Source: Ypsolopha sequella
Lineage: Eukaryota > Arthropoda > Insecta > Lepidoptera > Ypsolophidae
Assembly: GCA_934047225.1 (NCBI GenBank)
Contig: OW203997.1
Coordinates: forward strand, 7,984,417-8,048,416
Direction of reading: 5' to 3'
DNA: 64,000 bases
This document shows positions 53,573 to 63,915 of this stretch, piece after piece (the stretch's first letter is position 1; each line of letters starts with the position of its first letter). Under the pieces are notes generated by a model. The model saw only the letters and a program-made list of their open reading frames with translations, did not search any database and was not told the DNA's origin. A program made the translations under genes and the position numbers.

Positions 53573-53764
53573 TGTCGTCCAAAGAATGTTTCCGGATATT
53601 TCGACCATGGCGAGGTGAATGAAACCATCTCCAACTCGATCCGACCCATATTTTGGCCAGGAGACCGATTTTATTTAGTTTTTTTTTTCCTGGCCAAAAT
53701 ATGGGTCAGGTCCAGTTTGATTCGCCATGGTCGAAATATCCGGAAAAACATACTTTGGACGACA
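53573..53764. mobile_element. MITE with ~42-bp near-perfect inverted arms
   Basis: TGTCGTCCAAAGAATGTTTC at the left pairs with the right end; the arms continue through CGGATATTTCGACCATGGCGA. A second, inner inverted pair (GACCCATATTTTGGCCAGG) makes almost the whole element self-complementary. No ORF. Confidence 0.75.
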
Positions 53765-54131
53765 CTTTCCGAATATTTTCAAGTTCTCAAACAATTACTG
53801 TACTTTTTTTGATACTCGATATGATTCCTGCGCGATAAAAAGGGCCAACACTAATGAAAACTGTCAGTTGCAAGTAATACATAAACTTGACATTTGCAAA
53901 CAGCAGCGTAAGCAAAAATACATAAACGACTAATTAGCGTTAAAAATACTTTATGAAAACTGTGCCGGAGCACATGTTTAATACAGGTAGCGGCACGGTT
54001 GTTGACGGCTGACCTTGAGTGCGCTAGTATGTTTTCCTCTATCGCACTTAGTAATTTTGCGAGCGAATGAACACATGCGCTAGTCTCCCACCACTTTCGC
54101 CGAGCGGCCAAATATCGTGCCGCGACCAGAA
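53765..54131. other. No gene recognised
   Basis: A mixed AT-rich and GC-richer stretch. No ORF of note is clear on either strand. Confidence 0.3.
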
Positions 54132-54310
54132 TGACGTCAGCTCCAATGGCGTTCATTTAATGTCACTGTGAATCGGCCAATAACGGCTGGTCCAGTGCTG
54201 CATTACGCACAGTATGAACCAATCATGAGTCTTTTGCCCATTTGATTACCTTGTCCCCTGGTTAGAACCTCGCAGATCCATAAATAAATAAGACAGGGGA
54301 CTTTAGTTAG
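54132..54310 (+). promoter_or_regulatory. Promoter-like cluster (CRE, three CCAAT boxes, TATA-like)
   Basis: A perfect CRE (TGACGTCA, 54,132-54,139) is followed by CCAAT at 54,143, 54,177 and 54,219, and by a TATA-like CATAAATAAATA at 54,279-54,290. A possible start region is ~20-30 bp downstream. No downstream coding sequence on this strand is evident, so it may be a decayed LTR or repeat promoter, or chance. Confidence 0.25.
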
Positions 54311-54449
54311 AAACGCGTCTTCTATGTTTTTTTCATCCGCCGTCTGTAAAGCTTTAACAAAAGTACTAGCTCTTATTTAATTTTCTAATCAAGGGGCATA
54401 TGTATATAGGTTCATTATCATACGAGAATGGCATGCAAAAGAGAATGGC

Positions 54450-54839
54450 TTAGTGAAATATACTAACAAAATATTCCAAGTACATAATTGCATCATTTTT
54501 AATAAACTTTGCCTTGTGAAGGATTTTCCTGCCAATTCCTTGCATGTTTGCGGAATCAACCACATCCTTTGTAGACGCGGTACATGAGCAAAATACAATG
54601 TCAGGGTCTTCGATCAGTATGTAGAAAGATCCAGAACTGTATAATGTACATTTCCGAATTTTCCTTCTTTGGGGCAAACCCAAGGAGGCTGTGTCGTTAG
54701 CAGCTACAATCGGTAGGGTACAGTACCCGGCAGAAAATAATGAACATCGGCTATCTTCGGCTTCGTAGAGCGTCGTCTCTGTCACCGGATTGTTAGTGCT
54801 TCGTGCGAAAGAGATGACGCTACGATACGATGTGCATTA
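54450..54839 (-). CDS. Unrecognised open reading frame
   Basis: An open frame of ~129 codons from just after a TAA at about 54,840-54,842, with no early ATG; the frame reads ..SVISFARSTNNPVTETT.., and a GTG lies at 54,785. It is Cys-containing (CSLFSAGYC, FCSC), with mixed polar and hydrophobic residues and no clear signal peptide or transmembrane segment. Only the length and composition suggest that it might be coding. It could be an exon or a relic of a mobile element. I do not recognise it. Confidence 0.2.
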
Positions 54840-54904
54840 TTTACTGTCGGGACCTGTAACTAACTCTGAATTCTTACCCGGGTTAGAATACTGCAGCTCA
54901 AAAA

Positions 54905-55045
54905 TTGTACCAATGAGTTTTTTGGAATTTTATGTGCATTAAAACCTGCATGCCCTCAAAAGCATATTTGTTCCCAAATTACGGCGATAAGGCAACCCCT
55001 ATCAAGGTACGACATAAAAATCGTCGGTGAATCGAGGGTATAGCA
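54905..55045 (+). mobile_element. SINE fragment
   Basis: TTTTTTGGAATTTTATGTGC, AAACCTGCATGCCCTCAAAA and ATTACGGCGATAAGGC match the body of the SINE at 29,117. The middle (CTTACCACTTGCTGAATGG part) is deleted. Confidence 0.6.
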
Positions 55046-55956
55046 GTTTTGACCGTTTTATATCCTTCATTCTCAGAACATTTTGATTTAAATGTTCTGT
55101 GGCTTCATTAGATAAAATATCGCACACGGCTTCTAGTAGTATTTTCTGCAACTTTAACATAATAGAGACATTTCGACACGAGAGCTTCTTGATCGAAGTG
55201 AGTTTCGTAATGGACTGAACAAGTGTCCCAATGTCTGATTATGTCCAGTTGCACACAATACTTTGTCTGCGACCATCGAAATATCGTCTTCGCGTGACAT
55301 TATTTATAATATTTTCTACTAACAATTTCAAGAAAAATGAGACAAAGAACACTCATTTATGTTCCAATCTTTTATCATTAATGAAATGCCATGGTATTTT
55401 ACAACAATAAAAAAAAACCTCACATTGGTTATCCCTTTTCTGCCATTATAAAAAACACACACGCGCTGCCGCTGATGCTAGTGCTGCTACGTATTTTACG
55501 TATTTATTTTCCTGTATATTTGCTAACTAGTAGAACCGTGTATGATATGATGATATAAATACATACATATAAACCTATAATTATGTATTTTGAGAACAAC
55601 ACATAAGCATCTACGAGTATGTATATCTCTCTATATTTATTTCAATTCATACACTCACATAGTTCCTCTGTGCAATACACCATAGTATTAAGTAGCAAGC
55701 AGTAGTGTTAATTATACAGATATTAAATATTATCCAAGGTTTGTAGTAATAGTTACTAGTGTTTAAGTCTACATTCACGTATGTACAATCGGTAAAATTA
55801 CGCAAACCTCCTTCTCACCCGTATTATGATTGTAATAAAAGCGTAAAGTGGACCAACAGAAGTTACCAAGTCCTTATCAAAACTTGGCGAGACGTATGCA
55901 TTGACTGTTGCCAATCAGTTTATAGTCTACAGCATGTTGCATCATCTGCAATCGTA
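55046..55956. other. No intact gene; possible minus-strand coding relic at 55,050-55,300
   Basis: On the minus strand near 55,300 an ATG opens a 49-codon frame (MSREDDISMVADKVLC..). A second frame from ~55,230 continues with a helix-like segment (LTSIKKLSCRNVSIMLKLQK). One frameshift separates them. This may be a relic of a coding region, of unknown identity. The remainder is AT-rich. Confidence 0.25.
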
Positions 55957-56510
55957 GCGAGAAACAAATAACTCGTTGAAGTATATTTATAACTTGTATC
56001 GAGAAATAAATAACTCGTTGAAGTATATAAATATGTAAATATAGGTTTATGTTACTAACAATAGGTTAAGCAGTTTTATTTTTCTTACTAACACTATTGT
56101 AGATACTGTGTGTGTTATATGGCTTTATGGTGGCCGAAATAAATGAATTATTATATTATTATTATTATAGCTTGTAGCGAGAAACAAATAACTCGTTGAA
56201 GTATATTTATAACTTGTAGCGAGAAACAAATAACTCGTTGAAGTATATTTATAACTTGTAGCGAGAAACAAATAACTCGTTGAAGTATATTTATAACTTG
56301 TAGCGAGAAACAAATAACTCGTTGAAGTATATTTATAACTTTTAGCGAGAAACAAATAACTCGTTGAAGTATATTTATAACTTGTAGCGAGAAACAAATA
56401 ACTCGTTGAAGTATATTTATAACTTTTAGCGAGAAACAAATAACTCGTTGAAGTATATTTATAACTTGTAGCGAGAAACAAATTACTCGTTGAAGTATAT
56501 TTATAACGTG
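55957..56510. repeat. 42-bp tandem repeat array, split by a ~130-bp insertion
   Basis: Eight regular 42-bp units (core GCGAGAAACAAATAACTCG then TTGAAGTATATTTATAAC) run from 56,171 to 56,508 with very few differences. Two more diverged units lie at 55,957-56,040. Between them is unrelated sequence ending in AAATAAATGAATT and an (ATT)n run, which looks like a retroposed insertion. Because 42 is a multiple of three, one minus-strand frame stays open across the array. Confidence 0.88.
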
Positions 56511-56829
56511 ATTTCACGTTTTCTATTTCCAAGCTGAGTTTCGTTTAACCTACCTAAATAAAACGTGAAAACTATCCTGCTAAAGTTTACAGTTGCTTAC
56601 TATTCAAACTACCTATTTTTGTACGACGAAACATGTTGAAAGAGAATACGGCTAAACCTCAAAAAACCCATTGGAACCTGATTTTATTGATTCAGTTGTC
56701 AATACGCTAAAACTGGCACATCGAGCGGAGTTGATGTTATTTTACACAGTCATTATCATTATAACAGTCTGATTTTCGCTAATTTCTTTTACGAAAAAAA
56801 CTTTATGTGAACGTGACGTTAGGTAATCT

Positions 56830-56895
56830 CGTTCGCATACACACATACATACATATACTCATGCCTGTCTCCCAGGGGGATAGGCAGACATTATG
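56830..56895 (-). mobile_element. LINE 3' end fragment with (TATG)n tail
   Basis: CATACATACATATACTCATG followed by CCTGTCTCCCAGGGGGATAG matches the end at 44,873-45,000. Confidence 0.55.
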
Positions 56896-57340
56896 AATTC
56901 AAATTTCTTGGAATTACTATAAATTTTAAATTTCAGTGGGGTCCACATATAAAAGCTCTATGCTTTTACTATTAATTCAGCTGCATTTGCTGTAATGTAA
57001 CTAGATAATTGCCTGATGTAGTCACAGCACAACTTGTATATTCTAGCTACTTTTATGGTATCATGCTATCATGTCATATATTGACTTATCCTACTTTGGG
57101 GAAGAGATGCTGATATGGAAGCCGTGTTTGTTCTTCAAAAAAGGGCTCTACGGCTATTTATAACTTAAAATGTCGTGAGTAACTGAAATAAAAATTCAAG
57201 GAAATAGGAATCTTAACTAGCCAATTATGAAAATATCTTGTATGCTAGAAGAAACATCAATGTTCTTCCACGAGTAGGTGCAAGCCACACTATATGTACT
57301 AGAAATAAATATAACACTTAGAGGGCTTTGAGTAATCTGG
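56896..57340 (+). pseudogene. Jockey-type LINE ORF2 fragment
   Basis: With several stops, the + strand shows FKFLGITINFKFQWGPHIKA, LSSAAFAV, LLWGRDADMEAVFVLQKRAL and NINVLPRVGASHT, the connection region after the RT domain of Jockey-clade LINEs. It is an inactive relic. Confidence 0.75.
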
Positions 57341-57513
57341 ATGTGTGACAGCTATGAATTATATATTAATCCACTCTTCATTATAAAAAAAAAACTAAAT
57401 TTTTATTATCATTTTATATTTATTAGTTTAGTTGTACAACCATATGGGAATTATATACCTGTTGTCCACTAAAATAGTGGTTTTTCATGGTGTTAACCTA
57501 TAAAATATAAATA

Positions 57514-59143
57514 CACTTCTGGACACATCTATTGGCCCACCTTGCATTTTCAGTTTCGTTTGGTCCTAGCTAAAAATTTATATTAGGTCGAGCAAAAAGT
57601 TTTTATGCAGTTTTGAACCTGGCACATTCATAATTTCATTCAATAGTCTTTTTTGAATTTCGAACACAGGGTTTAAAGAAACAAAAGACAATTTGGAGCC
57701 TGTTCGTTGATATCAAACAATCGAATACTAAGAAAACTTGATTTTAACTTGATTTTAACTTGGATTTAATTCTTGAAAGTGTGATTTTTCTCTTTGGTTT
57801 TGCAACAAACATTACTTATTCTTAAGATTAAGGTGAGGTTCTATCAATAATCTATGGATACTTCGCCTGAAGTCGCCGCCCAAGCTGTGGCACTTATCCA
57901 GGCCGGACACAGCCAAAGAAATGTGAGTGCTCAACTTAATTTAGGTCGATCTGCGGTCCGAAATGTTTATCCGAGGTACCTAGAGACTGGCGGCTTTGTT
58001 CGTCGCCAAGGAAGGCCACGATTTCGGGTCACAACTGAAAGGCAGGATCGATTCATCGTGACGACCTGCTTGAGAAATCGTCACCTTACGTCCATTGAGA
58101 TACAAAACCAACTTCGCGACTTCCACGGAGTATCTGTGAGCGCTCGAACTGTTCGGAGAAGGTTAAAAGAACGCGATATGGTACCACACAAGCCAGCTAA
58201 TGGCCCCAAACTAACGCGAGCCCACCGAACAGCGCGCATTCATTTCGCGCGCACTCGTTTAAATTGGACTCAGCAGCATTGGAGCCGTGTACTCTTTTCT
58301 GATGAGTCTAAAATTGCGTTACATGGCAATGATGGAAGGAAGAAGGTCTACCGACGTAAGGGAGAGCGTTTTGCACAATGCTGTTTTGTAGAGAGGGTTG
58401 CTTATGGCGGTGGCTCATGGACTGTCTGGGGCGGTATATCCGCGAGCGGCAAAACTCAACTTGAGGTGGTTACGGGACCACGGCTGCCAACATTAAATGC
58501 TGAAAGGTACATTCGTGAGTTCTTAGAACCTCACGTGATGCCATACGCAGACCATGTGGGCCCAAATTTCCTTTTTATGCATGATAATGCAAGAGCCCAT
58601 ACGGCCGGCATCGTCAGGGAATATCTTCGGGATGTGAGCATCACAGTTATGGACTGGCCAGCCAGAAGCCTAGACATGAACCCGATTGAGCACATGTGGG
58701 ACGAGCTAAAAAGACGTGTTAGGGCTCGTCAGCCAGTTGCCCAGACGTTGCAGGAGTTGAAAACTGCCATAGAAGAGGAATGGGAGATGATCCCTCAAAA
58801 TTTCATAGAGCGGTTGATAAACTCTATGCCTAATCGTATGAGAGCTTTCGTAGATGCCCATGGAGGCAACATGCGTTATTAAATTAAACCTTCATTTGAT
58901 TAAACATGTTTTTTATTAAAAAATCAACTGCCTTCATCAAGGCGCATACCCGACTTGTTAATCGTAGCTCCATGTCGTGTGGTATTCTGAATTCAAATTT
59001 AAAACAATACGATCGAAAAAGATGGTAAAATGTATCAGGTTTAAAACTGGATCAATAGTTTTTGTTCAATCTAGCAATCATATTTAGGTAGAGGCCATCG
59101 AAACCTAAACTCTAAGGTGGGCCAATAGATGTGTCCAGAAGTG
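57514..59143 (+). mobile_element. Tc1-type DNA transposon, apparently intact
   Basis: 1,630 bp with perfect 30-bp terminal inverted repeats (outer end CACTTCTGGACACATCTATT) at 57,514-57,543 and 59,114-59,143. TA dinucleotides flank both ends (57,512-57,513 and 59,144-59,145), the expected target duplication. It encodes one uninterrupted transposase. Confidence 0.95.
57854..58882 (+). CDS. Tc1-type DD34E transposase
   Basis: 342 residues, the usual length for Tc1 transposases. It would bind the terminal inverted repeats and carry out cut-and-paste transposition in the nucleus. N-terminal helix-turn-helix regions (HSQRNVSAQLNLGRSAVRNV and a second near residues 75-110) flank a GRPRF motif. The catalytic triad is Asp150 (FSDESK), Asp244 (MHDNARAH) and Glu279 (MNPIEHMWDE); the last two are 34 residues apart, which defines DD34E. 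A Gly-rich VWGGIS motif lies between them. There is no stop or frameshift. The ATG at 57,854 begins a typical MDxSPE start and the stop (TAA) is at 58,880-58,882. Own promoter not identified. Confidence 0.95.
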   Translation: MDTSPEVAAQAVALIQAGHSQRNVSAQLNLGRSAVRNVYPRYLETGGFVRRQGRPRFRVTTERQDRFIVTTCLRNRHLTSIEIQNQLRDFHGVSVSARTVRRRLKERDMVPHKPANGPKLTRAHRTARIHFARTRLNWTQQHWSRVLFSDESKIALHGNDGRKKVYRRKGERFAQCCFVERVAYGGGSWTVWGGISASGKTQLEVVTGPRLPTLNAERYIREFLEPHVMPYADHVGPNFLFMHDNARAHTAGIVREYLRDVSITVMDWPARSLDMNPIEHMWDELKRRVRARQPVAQTLQELKTAIEEEWEMIPQNFIERLINSMPNRMRAFVDAHGGNMRY

Positions 59144-59548
59144 TATATACATACATTTACATATTTTAATTTTAGAGGTAACCACTAATGTAATCATGAA
59201 ATAAAACTCAAAAAATTAAAGAATTTATGTGATACTTGTAAAAACCGTATTTTTTTCGAAGTGATAGTAAAAAGCCTTTGCAAACAACAACAAACGCAAC
59301 TGCTTTGACAATAAAATGGCGTTGCTCCCATAGATGCTTTCTGTTTCACGTAAAATTTTGCTATATCATAGACTAATAATGCTAAGTCTTTTTTTTTATT
59401 TTTATAATTCCTAAATAATTTATTTCAAGTAACAAGTAAGAAACTTAAATAACATATAAATAATGATACAATTTTTTTAAACTAATTTAAAATTAAATAA
59501 AATATAAACAAAAAAACAAATACCAACCTGTCTGTCTCATAGTGGGCT
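59144..59548. other. No gene; AT-rich, includes the 3' tail of the LINE at 59,549
   Basis: The part nearest 59,549, read on the minus strand, is the untranslated tail of that LINE fragment and includes an A/T-rich run near 59,500-59,520. The rest holds nothing recognisable. Confidence 0.4.
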
Positions 59549-59737
59549 CTAGATCAGATAAAATATGTGAGCCAGATCACCGCCATCATCGGGGAGAGTA
59601 CCCAATAGGCTGGCGGCGTCGCCTCGCTGTATTGCTAAGTCTTGGATTTTGACATATTTTGGGAACACTGTGCCTGTTGTCCAGTGGATTGATCGATGGA
59701 TTTTTATGTGGGAAATAATTTCCTGGAGACTCTTCAA
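59549..59737 (-). pseudogene. LINE ORF2 C-terminus fragment
   Basis: Minus-strand frame containing SLQEIISHI, then KIQDLAIQRGDAASLLGTLP and a terminal DLAHIFYLI before the stop. It overlaps in type with the fragment at 47,777-48,097 (same C-terminal pattern). 5'-truncated. Confidence 0.65.
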
Positions 59738-59870
59738 GACAAATACTTCCTTTGTTGGTCACAGTATTCGTTTTTATAATAAAATACCAAAGGAAATACT
59801 TGGTCATTCAGACAATTTTAAAATGCATGGTGTTAAGGCGATATGTAAAAGTTTTAGCGTCCCTGTTACT
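59731..59870 (+). pseudogene. Jockey-type LINE ORF2, extreme C-terminus
   Basis: The + strand encodes SFVGHSIRFYNKIPKEILGH, the well-known HxIRFYNKIPxxI motif near the end of Jockey-clade ORF2 proteins. It is likely part of the same relic family as 56,896-57,340, and abuts a minus-strand LINE end. Confidence 0.65.
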
Positions 59871-60150
59871 CCATATGCGAAAAAACCCTCAGTGCAAGAG
59901 GGACGGATCCATGGAAAAATAGCAAAAAGCCGGTTTTTTATTAATGTAAAATGTACTAAAGTTGCTATCAAAACTTTGTTTAACCAGGTCCTAGATACCG
60001 TTAAAACTCATCTAATAAAATATAACTGCAGTCCATATGTCATTCTAAATTGTCAAACCAGGAGAATTGGTATCAGAAAAGACTTAATTTCAATAAATAT
60101 TTCTATCGAGCCGAATTTTTCCAATCGCGTTTCTGTTTTAACAGATCCCT
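59871..60150 (+). repeat. Dispersed repeat, family B, diverged copy
   Basis: ATTTCAATAAATATTTCTAT with CGAGCCGAATTTTT near the end parallels 11,737-12,060 and 29,885-30,200. The first half is more diverged. Confidence 0.45.
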
Positions 60151-60439
60151 AAATAAAGATTCCAAAAATAATATACTATTTTATCAAAATAATACATAAT
60201 TTACTGAAATAGATATGCAAGTTCTTAAAGTGTCGATTTTTTTTCTGTAGCGCCTTAATTCATCTCAAACCTAAAATAATGTATGTACATGCTTACTCAT
60301 TGTAGATTATATTGTAGACAGATTTAATATGTTGATATATAAAATTTTTTTGCATGAGTTAGAAGCCTGATTTTTTTACTGCACCATAGAGCCGTAGACT
60401 TCTATAGGAGGTATCAGTTTAAACTTGATATCTCATACG

Positions 60440-60657
60440 GGAGCCGAGTAAAAGGGTCTTGACAGACAGACAGACAAACGGACGGGCAGACGGACAGCAA
60501 AGTGATTTCATTTTTTTCACGACCATATTCGACGTCATCGGAAATAATTCTTCTCCGACATGCCAAATTTCAGCTAATACCGCCCAGTCGTTCTTGAGTT
60601 AGCTACAGACAAGATACGGAACTATAAGGGTTTCCGATTTTTAAAGGAACCCTAAAA
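60440..60657 (+). repeat. 'GGTTCCGTA'-family-like repeat tail
   Basis: GACAGACAGACAGACAAACGG, GACGGACAGCAAAGTG and AAAGGAACCCTAAAAT resemble the ends of the repeats at 7,156 and 51,926, with an extra ~100 bp in between. Confidence 0.5.
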
Positions 60658-60884
60658 TACAACACGTTATTGAAAAAAATATGCCTGTCATATGATTTCC
60701 GGGTAGGTACACGGATCATGCGATGACGGAAACCGTTGTGTTCCGGATCACGCCGCCATAGATCCGTTGTAGATAATTAGATACCTATAGTATAGTTTGT
60801 TGATATATTGTCATAGAAATAGTGATGTGATTAATCCCGAAGTAGCTACCGTTTTTTTTTTAAACGCTTTTGGGTCGAAAGTGG

Positions 60885-60970
60885 ACTGTGACTTGCATTT
60901 CACAGTTCACAGTCGGAACACCTCTGACACCTCCTCAGGGATTCATGTCGTGACGATATATTTATTTATT
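60885..60970 (+). mobile_element. SINE tail fragment
   Basis: GTGGACTGTGACTTGCATTT, GGAACACCTCTGACACCTCC and GTCGTGACGATATATTTATT match the 3' end of the SINE at 29,117-29,475. Confidence 0.65.
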
Positions 60971-62631
60971 TGTTTATATATTTTTGTAAATAAATTTTAA
61001 TAAATGACTTTTGGTCTTTTTAAATGATTAGAATTAGATAAAAAAGGTATTTTTTTTTCTTTTTTTTTTATTGTAAATGGGTTAAATGTAAATAGTTTTT
61101 ATTTTTATTGTTTTTATCTATTTATTATATTTTTCGTTTCACTTCATTGTGACTGATCAGCCGGGCACGAATGGCCCGAAATATATCTCACAAATTTTTT
61201 TTTTTACCTTTTTTTATCTGAACCTAGCCCAAGTTTGGTGAGTGAGTAAGCCGGCCACATATTTTAGATTTTTTATTGAAAGACTTTTTGCGGTTATCAT
61301 TAAATTTTGAACAACCATTTTTGATATCAGACTAGTTTGGAGTAAGACTAGTTTGGAGTGAGTTTGGAAATCCCCCCCTCTTGACGGAAAACCCTGGCTG
61401 CGTGCTTGCTGCTCTGTCTGACTGAACTGTAATCTGAGAATGTATCTCATAATAACTTCCGATTATCTCGCTAGGAGGTCAATGTACTGTCGAAGAAAAA
61501 TCCTTATGCCTATTGTTCGCTTGTATTGCAAAGCTAAAAGTGGGCTAGCGGAAATTTCTACAATTATACAATTAATTAGATTGTTCATAACACAAGGTCT
61601 GAGGATTGTGATTGTAAATGCTTTTTCAAGTAAATTTCTGTGAAAAATAAATACTTACAATGGATATTTCTTAACGTTTTATCATTAATGCTTAAGCATT
61701 TACTTAACAGAGCCATTATTGTTTTGTCATTGCACGAACATTATTCTTGTCATTACATACTGAAATCCTCCTGTAGTTGACACATCGTTTGACGTGATAT
61801 TGCAAGAAACTGCTAACATCACTTGGTGTACCTCAAGGCACACAATTTAGCCCTTTGAATTTCTTTCAAATAAGATAATTGTAAAGTCCAAGATGATCAT
61901 GAATTAAGCTTTAAAATTAGATAATTATACGTTCTAAGATTATTCTAGTTTTACTTTGTTTAATCAGAGTCCTTGTTCAATAAATCTCGTTTAATAAATG
62001 CCTAGGTAGTGTTTTAGATCGATTAACTCAGTGCGGCGACCTCAAGCGACCGCTACCTTGGCCGCCTTATTCATTTACCGATGAAAAAAATCTTTTTATG
62101 ATCCGGAGACTAGCGGAAGACCGCTAATTAATGTTAGGGAAACTGATCTTGCGTGATGAAACAGTTTAGTATCGGTGTCAGCGTAGACATTTTAGGAAAA
62201 TCCATTGCATTATTGTTCTTGCACATACCGGGGAAAACCTGTTGAATGGATTCCAGTAACTTACCAGTTCAGTATTTCTGTTGGTTGATGGAAAATACAG
62301 TAACGGTGACATTTTCCCGTTTGATTTTTTTGGAAATTATCACAATGCTGACAAATTTGGCAAGATATTGAAGATTTATCCCGAATAATTTGACCTTCAC
62401 CTATTATTTTATGTAAGTAAGACACAGGCACAGGACACAGCAGGTGTGACAAATCAGTCAATGACCGTTCATAGCCGATCGTTGATGATTATCTTAATTA
62501 ATTATAGAATGTAACTGCGCGGTAAAATAATGAGTGCTACTTTCAATATTGACTACAATAAAAACAACAGAGTGATAATCAAATCAGCGAGACCACCAAA
62601 ACCAGAGTGTAACGTGAAGAGTAAATTATTA
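60971..62631. other. No gene recognised
   Basis: AT-rich. A 17-bp direct duplication (GACTAGTTTGGAGTAA/GTGA) occurs at 61,330-61,365, next to a GACGGAAAACCCTGGCTGCG block that may be a repeat piece. The ORFs at 61,214-61,450 and 62,261-62,461 show no recognisable pattern. Confidence 0.35.
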
Positions 62632-63103
62632 AGGCCCTTAATATCGCCAAATAGGTACTTTCTAAAGCCTACTCCTCTTTTATGGCCAAACCAAAAATAT
62701 TGAAAAAATGTATTATGGATTATCAACTCTAGGACAACATATGCAACATTTTTCTTTTTCGTACCACCAAAACTTCTATATGAAAAATTGTTTCAACTGA
62801 ATGGTGTTTTTTGGCTGGAATTTCCTACTGCTCCTAAGCGGCTTAGGTGATTTAATTCATTTATGCTTTGATAAATAGATAAACTTGATAGCTATAAATA
62901 TAACATAGAATTTTTCAATCGAACAATGACGCCCATGTGAAAAGTATTATTTTCTCCTATTTTGCCCTTTCAAGTACGCAGCGAGCGTCGTAACAGCCAC
63001 CACGCATTGTGCACTGATTTGAACGTTATTTCAATGTCGTTTCCGTCGATATTCATACAGACAAACATCGAGCTGCTAATTTGGCGACGGTAATCGCCTT
63101 AAC
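62632..63103 (-). mobile_element. TTAA-flanked non-autonomous element, copy 2
   Basis: Reverse-complement relative of 30,530-30,983 over the whole length; the ends (TTAAGGCGATTACCGTCGCC ... ATATTAAGGGCCTTAA on the minus strand) are again flanked by TTAA. It carries an extra ~20 bp near 62,825-62,850. Confidence 0.65.
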
Positions 63104-63779
63104 GCGAAATGTATAAAAAAATGATTGTTTGAATTTGTGTGGATGTGAACGTTGGAAAGTTGGAACGCTTTTTTTTGTTTTTTGGGTACTTACTTAATTA
63201 TCATTTTCATTCAAAAGTTATTCAACAATTCGCATCAGAAAAATCACGCCGGCTCGACCTAATTAGGTATGTTATACACAGAATAAATAAGTTACATGTG
63301 TGCTTACGTACCTATATGCAACGGTAATTATATATTTTTGGTTTTATTGTAATTTTAGTGAGTTGAACCACCAGTTTCCTAGAGCACGAGCCGCCACTGG
63401 TCGAAACAATTTTATTTTTGAGACATCCCTAGTGTCAAAATCAAAAAGTACATCCCTAGTGTCTGGGGATGTCCCTAGAGGCTAGGGACGTCCCAAGGTA
63501 CTGCGAACGCTCGCGTGCTTAGTTCCTAGGCAAGGTGTCAATTTTTCCCATCCCTAGGTTCAAAGTCAACAAAATACCCATACATCACTATGTCAGAACA
63601 GTCCTTCCAACTAAACTACAATGTCAATGAGTCAGTCAGTGAGTGACCGTTATGTAATTATATATACAAGGTAAATTTGTGAACATCGTCCAAATTCATA
63701 CTCGAGCCTTGGTAAGTGATCAGCATTATGAAATTTCGACTCCCTATAGTGATTCACTCAGGACTGGGAGTCTAAAGTA
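63104..63779. other. No gene recognised; short repeats
   Basis: Near 63,420-63,560 the words CATCCCTAG and its complements recur (ACATCCCTAGTGTC twice, GGGATGTCCCTAG, CTAGGGACGTCCC). Near 63,690 a CCAAATTCATACTCGAGCC block recalls repeats in palindrome A. Confidence 0.4.
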
Positions 63780-63915
63780 CAGGGAATAAAAGAGCTTGTA
63801 TGACTAGATTGATGGATGTGGAAGAGGCAAAAGAGGTATGTCAGGATCGTAAGAGATTGAAATCTGTAGTCTCTGCCTACCCCTCTAGGAGACAGGCGTG
63901 AGTATATGTATGTAC
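63780..63915 (+). mobile_element. LINE 3' end with (TATG)n tail
   Basis: GGGAATAAAAGAGCTTGTAT, GATGGATGTGGAAGAGGC, TCTGCCTACCCCTCTAGG and GACAGGCGTGAGTATATG followed by TATG units. Same family as 44,873-45,000 in inverse orientation. Confidence 0.7.

Noticed and set aside
56171..56508. CRISPR-like array
   Set aside because: The units are contiguous 42-bp tandem repeats without unique spacers, and this is a eukaryotic genome.
56125..56532. 135-residue repetitive ORF on the minus strand
   Set aside because: It is created by a 42-bp tandem repeat whose period is a multiple of three; no start context or known protein pattern supports coding.
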